The notes: generated from the sequence alone by a model not told the origin. Shown: positions 1-12,157, counted from the stretch's first letter. The stretch is 64,000 nucleotides of DNA from Lyophyllum atratum (GCA_014905825.1 JACGCN010000024.1:248001-312000); one strand, 5' to 3'. Made by a program: numbers and translations.

Positions 1-989
1 GGCATGTAGGTGGCGTTTGAACAAGCTGCGTGACGTGGTAAGGGTCGCGACACAATGCACTGAGGTCACGCAGAATAAACAGACCGTGTTTTGTACCGGT
101 ACAAAACGCGGTTCATTTTGTCGCGTCCTCAGTCACGCGATCCAGGAATACCGTGAGTATCCTAATCAGTGTATGTCTGTGGACATTCACCTTTACAGAC
201 AGGTCAGCAAGACCCAGCGCCCGGACATCGATGGACATACATGGGGCCTCGTACTCGACCGCAGACTTGGACCACGCTGCAACCATCTTGTCGCCCCCTG
301 CATCAATGCCGCCGCCTGACGACGTAGCCTGTGCGGATCTGCCATGCCTCTCACACCCATCCCAGGATTTCTGCTTGGTCCCAGGGTCCTACCAAGCTCC
401 TGACCCCCGAGTTCCCTGCTATTGCAGGTGTTCTTGGTACCAGGAGCTCTGAGGACTGTGGGTCACAGGCAGATACGAGATGTGCAAAGGTGAAGAGCAG
501 GTCCGAGCGCAAGCACTGCCAAGCAGTCAGTGGGGAGTCAGGATGGCTGAAAGGGTGGGTGCGACGAGAGTCGAGGAACCATCCCTTGGCTCCCGCAGTA
601 GGCAGAAATGGCATTTTGTCCAGTGAGCCATCCTTCCGTCGAATCCAGTTCTGCCATCATTCCATCGAGTGCTCCCCCAATCGACATCGCAGGCCTCACA
701 TGTGGGACAGAGCTATTAGATTACGACCATAGCCAGCATGAATATGAAGACATTGGGGTCCTAGGTGTGATTTCCGTGCAAGCAGGAGAGAGGGCGGATG
801 CGGATTCGGCTTGGATTTGGCTTGGATTTGGCTTTCGTCGTTCTCAAACGAAGAGGTGTTGCGCGCAGTTGGGATCCGGTATAAACCGTCAGCGAGTCCG
901 GCCCACAGAAATCCTCCAGTCGGCGGCGTCCATCAAGGTGAAAGCAAGAAATACTGAAGAAAGTTCATAAGCGCTTGCGGTGAGAAAGT
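1..989. other. Intergenic or unassigned left edge
   Basis: I found no reading frame with recognisable protein content, no convincing run of spliced exons and no repeat here. The short open frames lack family signatures and overlap one another on both strands. The left edge of the window may cut a gene, but nothing shows this. Confidence 0.5.
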
Positions 990-2862
990 TCAACGATCAA
1001 AGTGTGATTCCAACATGCCTTTACGAAACTCCGGGGCATTCTGACAACAATCTTCTTGATCCAGGTGATCGCCATAGCCGTCGATGGAGAATAGGCAGTG
1101 ACAGCCCTTGCAGAGCTGCACCTGGTCGACGACGATATCAAAGGCCTCCTCAGAGATTCCGGCCGTCGAGTTAAGCTCCCTCAAGGCGTATCCAACGGTG
1201 GTGGTGAAGAACTTGAGATGTTGAGAGGTTCGGGTATTTCCACTGTTCGGCTCGTAGGGAAGTAGTTGGCGGGGTACCTCACCACCAGCAACTGGGTGCG
1301 AGGAGATGTCATCTTCTTGTGAAAATGTTCAACATTATTAGTAGACAGGAGGATTGATAATCTCGTACCAAAATCACCATTTTGATGGCTTTTGTAAAGC
1401 CGTTTCATGAACGGCAGATCTGTGGCGAAAAAAAACAATCAGCCTAGAAACAGCAGAAGAGAATGGAGTCCAAATCACCTGGCTTGGCCCGCATGTCCGC
1501 AATCTCCTTACTAAAGAACGACTTTGGGGTGCGAGTACCGAACGAGGGTCGGGGTAGGCTCCTGGTCAGCGATGGAGAGGGAGAGATGTCCTTGAGGTAG
1601 GAGGCCACGTCGTCAGCGGACTTGGTGGAGGCCAGTGACGCTTGGGAGGTCTGTGAAGAGGATGGCGAAGGGTCGAACCCGAAGTGATCTACGCAAAGGA
1701 TGAAGAACGTTAGTATTGATAGCAGAGAAGTGTGAAAATGTAAAGATACGCACCGTATTCTCGATCGCTGACATCCGTATCAGACTCTTCCCCTGAAATC
1801 ATTTGTCAAGATCGAGTCGAAAAGTAAATGAGGAGACGTGCCGTGCTGAGCCTGAGTAGCCCCATGTAGGATATACTTGCGCATAGAGACCAGTGCGGGG
1901 ATTTTGGCTGTGGATTGATCAGTAACAAGGAAAGTGAAGAAAAGGAATGACTAACCGATGAAACGGCACTTGTGACCCTTGCTCTGAAAAGAGTAGGTCA
2001 TAGCGCCGTTGACCCGTTGCTGACGGAGGTCCATCCTCGTCTCGGTGTCGGTCCGGAACGGATTGGCAGAGTGAGGGCAGGAGGGCGGTTTGAAATCCTT
2101 TATAGAGGACCAGCCAGAGGTAGCAGCGACCTTCTGAGTACCGTTCTTGTATTCGATGACGGGGCTGCAGATGCTTTCAATAAAGTATAGTTTGACGAGG
2201 ATCTGATAAACATACCGTGCCCATGTCACCCATTTGCCCATGTCCGTATCATAAGTGACTAATTCCTGCTGCACGTTGTGTACCTTCAGCTCCTTCTCGA
2301 GCTCAAGAAGCCGGTAAGGCGGCAAGTCTTCTCTTGCGAGAGCGTCCGCAATACTGGGAGGAGGAGGCAGGCCTTGTAGACGGGGAGATGCATGAGGGAA
2401 AGGTATAGCCGCAGAGGGACAACGATAAGGCTTTTTGTTGTTCCTAGCAGGAGTTTCAGATGGAGAGGACTTGGGCATTATGGCGAAGTATACGTTGGGA
2501 TGCAGCTCACCAGTACTGTCCTTCTTTTAAAGGTCCCGTTTCCTCATAACCCAAGTCCAAAAGTTCCTTGGTAGGCAAGACACCGACTCCGCACAAGGAA
2601 CAGAGTCCTTCAACGACGCACGAACATTGACTCGGGACCTTCGGAGAAGTGACCGTGGAGGTCGTCGGGGATGACTCGGAAACGTAAAGGCGCTCGACAC
2701 GTTGCAGAGGCGCTCGACATGATACGCACACGAGGTGCGGCTCAGGCTTGATTGGGAGTCACGCAGTCTGTCACCCAAGGAAAAAAATGCAAGGTTAGGG
2801 TCTTGGAGAATTACTTCCTCCCAGGGGATGAGAAGCAGGGAAGGACCATAGAAGGAAGGCAT
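990..2862 (-). CDS. Hypothetical protein, 9 exons, 453 aa, with paired cysteines
   Basis: I do not recognise this family. A consistent model is complement(join(990..1312, 1378..1419, 1479..1688, 1754..1792, 1881..1907, 1956..2164, 2216..2443, 2511..2746, 2815..2862)), which keeps phase throughout. The protein has an N-terminal cysteine-rich part (VCVSC, then CSC, then CSLC) within about residues 20-70. A middle segment is rich in charged residues. A Ser/Thr-rich stretch follows, and the C-terminus carries CKGCHC and further Cys and His residues, so zinc binding is possible. The ATG at 2862 is the first in frame after upstream stops. One intron (1793-1880) appears to use a GC donor, because the GT alternative puts a stop in the next exon. 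A shorter model starting at 2478 is possible but breaks the smooth join to the exon at 2511. Existence of the gene is fairly likely; its function is unknown. Confidence 0.65.
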
Positions 2863-3395
2863 GGAATTAGAAAGACATCTCAAATTCATCTTGCGTGACA
2901 GGTTATGGTAGAAGAGATAAAATGGGCATCTTTGATGGCATCGAGTAAGACCCATCCGCTTTCCCCTCCACCTTGTGCTTGAGACGAAACCTGATCCCAT
3001 GGCTTGGCGGAACCCCAATGCTCACGGGAAGTTCCCGGAGAGGTGTCCCTTCGTCACGCTCGCTGGTATTTCGTCCAGAGAAGCAGTAGCTCTGCTTTAC
3101 TAACTTATTCCAGGTACCATAAGCATGTAACTAGCTGCCTGAGAAGTCCCGAGATTTCTTGACAGAGGGATGATGCGCTATGCATGGATCAATACCAAAA
3201 TCTGTCATTTGATGCTTGAATTTGCCCTCCCTATTTCTCTACAACCACTCGAGCCTCCATTTTTTTCGACTTTCTTAGTCTGTATACATGGTAGATTTGG
3301 CTAGTAGAAAGGTTTGGGTGAACAGCGATGGAGTTGCCCCACAAAACCTTTTTTTGAAACTCCCAACCCTTTTGAATACCATAACCCACAATAGT
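2863..3395. other. Intergenic spacer left of the DNA transposon
   Basis: This stretch lies between the hypothetical gene and the left end of the DNA transposon. I see no gene, tandem repeat or RNA gene in it. Confidence 0.5.
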
Positions 3396-3421
3396 AGTAT
3401 TTGACCGGTCACTTGTACACT
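3396..3421 (+). repeat. Left terminal inverted repeat of the DNA transposon
   Basis: The 26 bases contain TTGACCGGTCACTTGTACAC and pair with 9512-9537 in inverted orientation with two mismatches. Directly inside, at 3422-3440, a partial tandem copy (CGGTCACTTGTACACT) follows, as expected for transposase binding sites. Confidence 0.75.
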
Positions 3422-3558
3422 ATCGGTCACTTGTACACTTTTCAACATCCTTTCCTGAATGAAGCAGGGCTTCATATACCTAATATAACACTTCCATATC
3501 ATGTATATACATCTGGAAAGGGTACCCAAACCATGAAAGGGACAGGATCCACATGTGG

Positions 3559-3601
3559 TAAATGCAAGGGGGTGTCAGAAAAAAACTTAACGATATAGGG
3601 T
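3559..3601 (+). repeat. Left subterminal inverted repeat of the DNA transposon
   Basis: This 43-bp block aligns without gaps to the reverse complement of 9248-9290. The conserved parts are CAAGGGGGT, TCA and CGATATAGGGT; the 13 bases between the blocks differ. Its position just outside the stop codon of the transposase gene suggests a role in end recognition. Confidence 0.6.
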
Positions 3602-3717
3602 CGAATCTTTTCTTAAGGGCACGGCGGCGACAACCAACCAACCACGTGACTGGAAAATATTTCTTAATTTGGTAATTCTTATCTCCGCGCCGCTTTCCCA
3701 TTGCGATCTTGTTACAT

Positions 3718-6700
3718 CTACTCTCGTCTTTTCTTCGTGCGACGTCCACGGCCCCCATTGTTGCTATCGCAAGCCTCGCAAACCCATCCGTTGATACTGT
3801 ACTCCAATTCCACGCATTCTAGGTGATACTAGACCGTCCTCGGTGAGTAAAAGTTGTACAATGTCGAGGATTTGTTTTACTTACCCATCCTGTCTCACAT
3901 CCAACTCTTTTGCATTCCAATGCTACGTTTTCACGCTGTCTTTCCTCTGCACTGACCTTTTTTCCACAGATGCAAACAGTCAGAATCGCATTCAAGTCCC
4001 TCGCTCTCCGTTTGCGGCCACCCACACGTGTCTCAGCCGCCTCGAACCGAAACACATCGTCTGTTTCCTCGTGCATCGAATTGTTGGGTGGTGGAGAGGC
4101 AGCTCTGGCTCCTGGGGCACCAGCAGCTGTAGTGAATGATGTGCTACTTGCCGGGGGTGGGTCATCAACAGCAGCTGGAGGTGCTGGAGGTGCTGGAGTT
4201 GTTGGAGTTGGGGGGAGTGTCATCGGCGAATCACCGCGTCCGAGTGAAGGTACGTCCATGCTCTGCTTTTCATTGGCATCGTCATTGAGGTCGAGACTAG
4301 TATTCCCATCCACCTCCAACGCCGATGACACATCTTCGCCATCTGTGTCCAACGCCGTTGATGCATTGTCGAATCCGGTATCCTCGAAACTATTCACGCC
4401 CGCGCAAGAATCCTCGTCAGTGGATCGGGATCCATCATCCGACTCTTCAGCGTCGCTGAGATCCACGTCACCATTTCGTAAAGCTAACCGCGAGCTATGC
4501 GCTTGCGAAATAACAAGTTCCGCTTTTTTCCCTTTCGACTTGCGTGATTTCTTCTGTTTGTGTTGATTATCCCAGCTCTGCTTCAGCTGCACTTTCTCAG
4601 ACCTGGATATCTGATATAGAGGCTCGTACTGGCTGAGTGAGATTGAGGGATGCTTGTTTCTCATGTGGTGAGGAAAGTTGTATCGCCAGACTGCCGGCGC
4701 CGCTGCAGGGCACACAGCACAACGAATAGGCACGTTGGAACACGGGCTCGAGGGGGTCGATATCGCGGCAATGGCATACAGGAATGACGCTTTGTTGGCG
4801 CATGTGGACTTGGCGAAGTCGATCTGGTCACTGGTACCAGCACCGCGGCTCTTCTTGAGGTAAAACGTGCAAAGAGGCGCAGGTCGAAGGCACAGCCCGC
4901 AAGGTTCAGCACTTCGATCGATTGACCGCTCGTCAAAGTGGATATGGCCAGCCATATGCTCGAGGATTCGGTGAGCAGATTTTGCCAACGGTACCGCCGG
5001 GCGGCAGGCGGTACAGATATTATCGGTCGCTAATTTTCGTTCTGCTAGGTCGTCTTCAACGAGGAAGCAGGCCTTGCCTGCCAGGGAACATCAGCATCAG
5101 CTGTGACCACAGGTATGCTCACATACCTCCTGGTTCACGATATGGGATTCTCTCTGATCTCTTCATATCTGGAATAGCGATGTTATAGCCAGCACTTATC
5201 TGCTCGAGGATGGTTGCGCCAAGTGCCATAAGCACCGCGCTTTCGAACAAGTAGAATGGTTCTCCGGCAATACGAGTGCAGACGGCGGGATTGATGGGCT
5301 GGACTAGGCGTCCTACGACTCGGTGTGTGGCTCCTCGCCGTCTTGACCAGGACCAGTCATGTTTAAGATCGGGATCGTCCTCCTGGCTCGCAGGCACTAC
5401 GTCAAGCACTTGGTATGTGACGAAGGTGGACGGCTCGCTGAGGTATTCGACACCGACCTCGTCGACATGCTTGGAGTCGACCGCTATGTCGACGACTTCC
5501 CCAACGCAAAGAAACAGCCGGTTTTCACAACGGAAGAGCGTCGCGATGGGTGAATCCATCGGGAGCATGTTGTCACCGGCTTCGACATCGTGTTCTATGA
5601 CGCCGAACTCTTTCTCCGCCTTGTAGGCATAGCGTTCGACATTGGCGACCCTCTTCAAACGGTCCGTCGATCCAGTCTTGCGGTAACTTTCGAATGCTTG
5701 GCTTAAATACCTCGATTTATATACTTTCTTTCCATCCAGCTCAAAGCACGGTTCGAACTTCGTGTTGACGGCAGATTCAGCCGCAGCGTCTTCAAGCTCT
5801 GGTCCAGGGGACAGATCCTCTGTCACGGCAGTATCATGCTCGTCAACTGTGTCGTCGACATCATCTGGGTCGCGCGGCGCCTTCACGAGGTCCTTGCCTA
5901 AGGGTGAAAACATGTCGAAGGCTGCGAGGGACTCCAGGACGGGAACCAATGCCGGGAACCTCTCCTCGATTTGAAGCCGCCCCAGCTTCCAGCATGTCTG
6001 GGCGTTGACAGGACTCAATCGAGTGTCTCCACGCCATTCGCGAGGACCCAGATGGTCAGAGCGACCGTGAATTTCGAGGCCGTTCTTGTCCAAAGTCGGA
6101 AGCTTCAGACGTCGCGGCTGCTTATCCCACTCAGGATGAGTGGCTAGAATTGATGAAACCTCCGTAGTTCCAGTGATTCGCGACCCCAGTTGAAGCGCGT
6201 CAACATTAGCGTCATTGCCAATCATGGTTCGAAGGATGCCAAACAGTGTTTCGAGTCGATCGGTACCCAGCTGAATGATGAAGAAAGAACCATCCGGATC
6301 GTCGATCTTGGCTTTGGCGACACAGAAGTAGGCATTTTTTATCATGATCATGATGTCGACGTAGAGTTGAGTTGGCATTAGTCGAGTCCCGGTTCTTTCC
6401 TCTGCATACAAGGCCATAAGAAGATGCGCTGCAGCACTGAGGTGCTCGAGTTGTTCGGATAGAGTATGGTCGACGCAGATATAAGGAGTCAGTACGTGAT
6501 ATAAAAGTACACCGAACGTCTGAAATGACTTCCGTGCATGTTGGAACCCAGGTAACCGGTTGGTCGGGGGCTCAGGAAGCAGCCAGATCTCGCGGAGTAA
6601 ATCATAGGCAAGTTTGACATCCTGCTTGTCGTTCGGATTTAATAAGTAGTCAGCGCGGGTAAGATTGACCTCGTTTGAAAAGAGATGACTACGGATGACC

Positions 6701-9059
6701 GATGGAGTGATATGAACACCATGAACTAGGAATCCCTTGGGACGCAGTAAAAGATTTCGGAGACGCTTGAAGACATGCTTATAGTCCTTGTCAGCTGTGA
6801 GATCATCATCTCCGACTTCGAGATTGAGAAGGGGAAGGGGTGAGAGGAGATCATATATCGGGGAATTCGGTGAAAGGCTTTGTTTGAAAGTGAGACGAAC
6901 GAGGGCTTCCCCGCGGCGTGATTCACCATCAGACGCGATACTGACAGTCCTGAGTTTGGTCTTCTTGCTGGCGCGATATGCAGTATCCACCAAAGTCGCA
7001 TGCTCAGCACCGGTTTCACGTTTGCATGACCCCGACACTAGCACGGGGCGTGCACTATAAAGGTGTGTTTCACTGCTGAGAACCCCAATCGCGCCCACAG
7101 TGGCCTAATGTAGTCGTGAGAAATGACGCTTATTGACACCCGAGACATCTTGATTTGTGCCATACCTCCGTTGCAAAATGGATCTCCTTCTCCTTGATTC
7201 CTCGCAGCAGTAGCTCGATCTCCTTCTCAGAGTTGAACTCCAGACTCGTTTTGTAGCCATGCTCTCGACAGATCCCAACAATCTTGTTTGTCTCAGGATC
7301 GACACGAGGCCGTTCTTCAATCTTCAACTCGTCGAGCATGAGGACCTGATGGACGACGTGACGGGACTCTAAGGCATCAAACAATGGTGCAAAACCATTA
7401 GCAATGTTCGTTTCCATCTCGAGCAGGGTAGGGGCAGATGGTGAGACCAGGAGTTGGGGGATCAGGCTATGTCGGCGGAGTGTGCTGAGGGATGGTAGAC
7501 CAAGTGCTCGGTGAGCAATATGTGCAACTCGTGCGCCGCCCAGCCGCCATAGAAGTAAGCCGCGAAGCTGATCTTCTTCGCTATAGCTTTGTGGGTGATA
7601 CACCTGCTGAGCAGCACGGTCATACATGGTGAGCAAACTTTGGATACCTCCTCTGCGTCTCAGGTTGATTTTGACAAGACGGTCGACACGCTCGACCTTC
7701 CCACTCCCAACAGCCAACACCCAGCGTTTATAATTCTCCAGTGCAGCCGCCTTTCCTACAAGCTTTCGCGCATCGTTCAGCCGCTTTAATCGCAAGGCCT
7801 TCACCAAGCCCTGCTTCTGCCGGTTGATTGTGATGAGCCCACCGACACCGTGGAACACCAGCCGTGCATTCTCATGGACACCATTGCGCATTCGATGAAG
7901 AATCCCATCCAGGTTCGGGTTTTCTTGGAGATCTTCGCAGGCCAGACACCTTACTGAGCCGTCTGATAGAACCTCCGTCGCACATCCCTTTGATCGGAGA
8001 GTCAGCACACCACGGTTGACAGTGTAGTCCCAGGGATCACCAAGCTCGTCATGGAGGCCAAACGGATAGGTACTGTGCGCACTCTTGCCTGGCGGTAGGC
8101 TCACGACAATCCCAGGGCATGCTAATCGTTCCCCATCATCCGACACATTCACCGCTATATTTCTCAGCGGCGCGAGATCCGGTAGCACGTCCACATCAAT
8201 CGGGGGTCCTTCGAAGCATTCTGATGGGATTGCAGCTGTGACGGTGCTGTCGAGGGCTCCAGGACAACTAAGGTACGCTTTCAGACTCGCAAAGTCACAT
8301 CGATATATTTACTCACACACTATCCATAGCGTCCATGAGCCGTTGAAGCTTTCCTTCAATCAGACCTCCTTTAATACCATGGTTGACGACCAGGTACTCC
8401 AAGAACCGGCACAATCCTGCGAGGCCCAGTTCACCCACACGTACAAGTGCCCGAATATCCTCCGGAGGCTTCTGTAGCATGGTATCGAGTGGCCCATTGT
8501 ATTTCTCCCAAGCATCTTCATCTTGGCTGACGCATCCTACAGGGTCAAAGGCCCATTGAGCAAGTGGGTGATCGGTATCTGCTGTCCCGACGGTTTCCGG
8601 CAGGGTCGCAATTTTGGCGCGAAATACAGCAATCAGCTTCAACGCTTCTGGGCAACTCGATACTGTCTTGAGCGACGGGACTTCTGCCTGTGATTCTTGT
8701 ATAGAAGTGCGACGTGACGAGGATGGTTGGGGCTGCAAGGATACACGGTTTGACTGGATGACAGGAGGTGCAGATACAGTGGGTGGGACACGAGGAGCCC
8801 GCGGAGCAAAGAATTTTGCTGCGTACGCCTTCGCTTTTAGTCTAGCTTGCTCTTCCTTGTACTTCTCAAGGTTCTTGTCACATGTAGGAGTATTACGATG
8901 GCGCTTATTGAAGTTTTCGAGGCCTGCTGTACCAACACGGACCCTTGTATGACAGTCAGGGCAGAGTACACGTCCATCGTCGCCAACGACAAGTTCATCC
9001 TAGATTGATATGTCGGTGAGCCTCAGCTACGGGGCTGGTAGTTCGTGTATTACCTCCAT
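3718..9059 (-). CDS. Large transposase, 6 exons, about 1690 aa, BED-like N-terminus and PHD-like C-terminus
   Basis: Model: complement(join(3718..3828, 3885..5077, 5127..7104, 7166..8267, 8317..8999, 9054..9059)), 5073 nt with correct phase at every junction. The N-terminus has a BED-like finger (CPDC followed by H and C near residue 45). The middle carries LMLDELKIEERPRVD, which resembles the first catalytic-Asp strand of P-element/THAP9-type RNase H folds. Later comes LGTDRLETLFGILR, like the QD..EN.FG..R segment of that group. A Cys/His block follows (CTAC, CGLC, CAVC, then H-x4-H). The C-terminus is a PHD-like finger (CIC ... C-x4-C ... YHLEC ... CEAC) ending in a basic tail. The start is the two-codon exon at 9059. 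The likely job is cut-and-paste transposition of the surrounding element. Assignment to the P superfamily is inference from short motifs; unassigned fungal transposase is the safer label. Confidence 0.8.
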
Positions 9060-9247
9060 TGGTGGAAATGAGCCCAAGCAACTGGTATGGGGATGTCGGC
9101 AGTCGTGAAAATCTGGACTCAAAATCAGACGCTCTTGGTAAACAAATGCTCATTGGGGTGAAAATTGCCAGAATGGATGAAAAATGACCAAAAAAAGGGT
9201 GTGTCGGAAGAATTTTTAAGGGGACCATCTGGGCAACCAACCAACCA

Positions 9248-9290
9248 ACCCTATATCGGGAATTGACCACGTGATACCCCCTTGGGTAAA
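9248..9290 (-). repeat. Right subterminal inverted repeat of the DNA transposon
   Basis: This is the partner of 3559-3601 in inverted orientation. A further TIR-like motif, ACCGGTCACTTGGACAG, lies at about 9348-9365, between this block and the right TIR, so the right end carries at least two copies of the motif. Confidence 0.6.
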
Positions 9291-9511
9291 TGAATGGCAC
9301 TTGATCCTCGAAGGGGTGGGAAACCTGGGCTCCCGATTTGGGCATATACCGGTCACTTGGACAGCAGTATTTCGACAATGGCTCACTCAATTCTGTGTCA
9401 CCCACAAAATCCTTTTGCAGAAAGTCCCCTCCATTGTGTTTCAACCCATCTGCATATTCGGAATTTTGTAAAAGGGATGTGGCCGCATGTAAACCCACAA
9501 ATTCAAGTTTT

Positions 9512-9537
9512 AGTGTACATGTGACCGGTCAATTACT
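9512..9537 (-). repeat. Right terminal inverted repeat of the DNA transposon
   Basis: The 26 bases contain GTGTACATGTGACCGGTCAA and pair with 3396-3421 in inverted orientation. The two mismatches are in the TTG/ATG step and in the terminal TTT/ATT step. Confidence 0.75.
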
Positions 9538-10842
9538 GTACACCGACAGACCACTGGCGTGAACGTCATAGATCAGAAATTTCCTTTCCAACAGCGGGTT
9601 GTCTTGATTCTTCATGAGACTCATGAAGTAGCTCTTCCTTCAAGCTCAGCCGTCCGTCTGAACTGCAGTTTGAAGGTAAGTTGACACCGGAACTTGAGAC
9701 AAAAGCCGTCACTTCACTTTCCATGTGTGGCCTTCGTGCAAACTGCGTATTCTTATCGCATGTGGCCGAATTTTCTCAAAGAAATTTCCCGATGCATGCA
9801 TGTGGTTGATCATGATCAGTGTTATCGATATGCAAATTTTATCCTCCTGCGGATCTAGAGCCTTGAGTGCTGATTATTTACTATACCTTCTACTATCCTC
9901 AACAGCTCGCGTTCTGTAGCTACTGGGTTGTAGAACGTCAAGTCTCTGATACTCCAGCCCACCTCGATACAAGCTCTACAGCAGGCCAAATCCGACATCA
10001 CCGACATACGATATCATATGTTCTGGTGTGCTATTCACAGAACAAGAGCTTCAAGGTCGAATGTTGCAGGTGGTCGTATACTCGGATAAATAGGTCACTA
10101 GATGTAAGTTCCGTTTCCTTAATTACTTTTACAGATCACCACTCCTCGTTGTAGCAGCGAAGACTTCTTCCTCTCATCGTTGAGGTCGTATTTTGGCTTG
10201 TCTGTACCTTGACATGGGCCGCCGCCGTGTGATAAGAGACGCCAGGTGAACAGCCCAACACGGACAGTAAGTTCGGGCGGCATGTTATCGGGAATACAGC
10301 CCTTCGATCCTACGTCGCACGAATGTGCCGTGGATATTTAGAAAGTAACCAGGCTTCCCTGGGCTGTTGGCACCATGGGATATAACTGACTGATAAAGCC
10401 ATCAAAATATACAAGGGCCTTACGTCTACAGAACTGGACCAGCCGATGCCCATCGACTTCGTACGCATCCTTGGACATGACTTTGATTGATATGGATGAG
10501 ACTTGATGATGGTGCAAGGCGAGAACAACAAGCCAAAGGATCACATCTGTGAATCTATAGACTATATCTCCAATCCCTTGTACGCAAGCCTGCGAGCTAG
10601 GGTACGAAAGCAACATCATTCGAGTACAAAGTCCATTGTCCACCAAGATACGAACTAATTCAAAGAAAAGAAAAGACAGGATGAGATGTGTATGCCATGG
10701 ATGATGTGGATGATGGATAACCGCAATGATGTGACGTGAAGGGGTTCGTGAATTAGAGATCCAAAAGATAAGTACCAGAGAAGAGCATGGGAGATAGTAG
10801 ATAAGTTACAGTATGTCCTAGGAGAGCAAAAACGCAACAAGA
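9538..10842. other. Intergenic region
   Basis: I see no recognisable gene. Short open frames on both strands (for example near 10338-10646 on the minus strand) lack family motifs and clean splice partners. Parts may be the 3' UTR of the membrane-protein gene that ends at 10843. Confidence 0.4.
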
Positions 10843-11732
10843 TCAATTCTTGACATGGGGCAGATATCCACTGTAGTCGTAGCCGTATGCAGGCGGGGGA
10901 GGGTTGATGTCGATGTCGTAGTCATGGTCATGGCCATAGCGAAGATCCCGCGAAGCCTTCGCCTCATGCTCCTTACGAACTCTTGGGGGTAGCAGTCCCG
11001 TCGAGGACGAAGGCGAAGGCAGGACATCGATTTCCGAGACTCCCGAAGGCGTGAAGGGTCTTCGTGTATCACCGAACTGCCATGCGCCGTCAGGACGCCG
11101 CATCGCAATACGCATGTCAGCACCAGGGGTGTGTTCTGCGAAGACAATAGAATTGTAAAGTCAGTATACACGGTAATGGAAGGAACTTTGTGTGTCGTAC
11201 TGAAGCGTGGAGTTTCACCGCCTGGTGAACCAAATGGTGTGATACGTGCCGCAGGATGGGACTGATCAAGAGTCCTTCCTAGCGCAGGGGATGCAAATGA
11301 TTCTGTGCCATCCCCGTCGTTCGACGACCGTCGACGTTTCATCCTTAACGTCGCGTAGATGACACCCGCTACTAGGAGCACTCCGACGACGCCTAGCACT
11401 ATCCCAACAACATTGACTCGTGTATCGGTTTGTGGAACGACCTGGCCAGATGAGGTCTGCGATGGTAATGGGCTCCCTGAGGAGGCGTGGACGGACATGT
11501 TCTCAGATTCAGTAAATATAGCTGATATCATTGGATCAGCTGCTGGATTTCCTTCACGAAAAGACCACTCACCGAACGGGACAGATGATTTCTACCTACA
11601 ATAATTTTGCCTTCGCGAGACGTGGTCGCCCTCCACTCCTTGAACGAAAAGAGTGGCGTTCAATAAAAGGAAGATGGTGGTCAAGAAGAGATAGGTATCA
11701 GCCTTCAGACAGCGGGAATCGAAGGAGAGCCT
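10843..11732 (-). CDS. Single-pass membrane protein with probable signal peptide, 5' end unresolved
   Basis: Exons read as complement(join(10843..11135, 11201..11539, 11600..11732)). The first exon encodes a strongly hydrophobic segment (LFLTTIFLLLNATLFVQG) that looks like a signal peptide. A Ser/Thr/Pro-rich outer stretch with SSGSPLPSQTSSG follows. Next is one transmembrane helix (VNVVGIVLGVVGVLLVAGVI), a basic stop-transfer MKRRR, and a cytoplasmic tail of about 160 residues ending in an Asp/Tyr/Pro-rich part. This is the common basidiomycete layout for a type I surface protein. No in-frame ATG precedes the signal segment before an upstream stop near 11733, so either a first exon lies further upstream or the start is damaged. 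Function unknown. Confidence 0.6.
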
Positions 11733-12157
11733 TCAGCAGAAGCCCCAGCCATGGACGCACCACAAGATACACCTGATTTGGGAGAATTTGATGAGAACTG
11801 TCATATGTTAGGAAATTATTTGGACAGACATGACTTACGTGACGTGAAGGAGACAGATTGCTGTTCTAAAGTCGAGAGCCGCGCTCCACACTCCGTTGTT
11901 TACCAGCGAGTTCTCAGAGGCGAGTCAATAATTTGGGAGGGTCAGAGACAGGCCAGAGAGGTTTGGCAGTTCATCTTCAACGTTCAACTTGCATCCCTGA
12001 GCTAATTTGATCGCTTGGCGATCACGGATCCACGTGGAGTGAAGAACAACAATTCGGAAGCAATTCCGATTGAAATTTGACCCGAACTCCCATCTACCAA
12101 ACCATACTCTATGCCATACACCTATTGCTGAACCATTTGATATACACTTGGGGGCTT
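11733..12157. other. Spacer between divergently placed genes
   Basis: This stretch lies between the membrane-protein gene (minus) and the PrpF gene (plus) and probably holds the promoters of both. It may also hide the missing first exon of the membrane protein. I see no other feature. Confidence 0.4.

Larger units (their letters stand above)
3396..9537 (-). mobile_element. DNA transposon with TIRs and one large transposase gene
   Basis: The segment is bounded by 26-bp inverted repeats at 3396-3421 and 9512-9537 that match at 24 positions around a central TGACCGGTCA palindrome. A second inverted pair of 43 bp lies inside (3559-3601 and 9248-9290) and shares the blocks CAAGGGGGT, TCA and CGATATAGGGT in the same spacing. 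Between them is a single multi-exon gene that I could read without stops or frameshifts, so the copy looks potentially autonomous. I did not find a clear target-site duplication: the 8 bases outside each end (CAATAGT-type left, GTACACC-type right) do not match, so the exact ends may be off by a few bases or the duplication has decayed. Confidence 0.72.

Noticed and set aside
1951..2478. Gene start at 2478 (MPKSSPSETP) for the unknown gene
   Set aside because: A GT...AG intron at 2444-2510 joins the frame smoothly to an upstream Cys-rich exon, so that ATG is probably intronic.
3910..4566. 218-aa plus-strand frame inside the transposase gene
   Set aside because: It is the antisense of the Asp/Ser/Pro-rich part of the transposase.
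3819..4988. A separate gene downstream of the transposase
   Set aside because: The open frame joins in phase to the exon ending at 5127 and to the PHD-like last exon, so it is one exon of the transposase.
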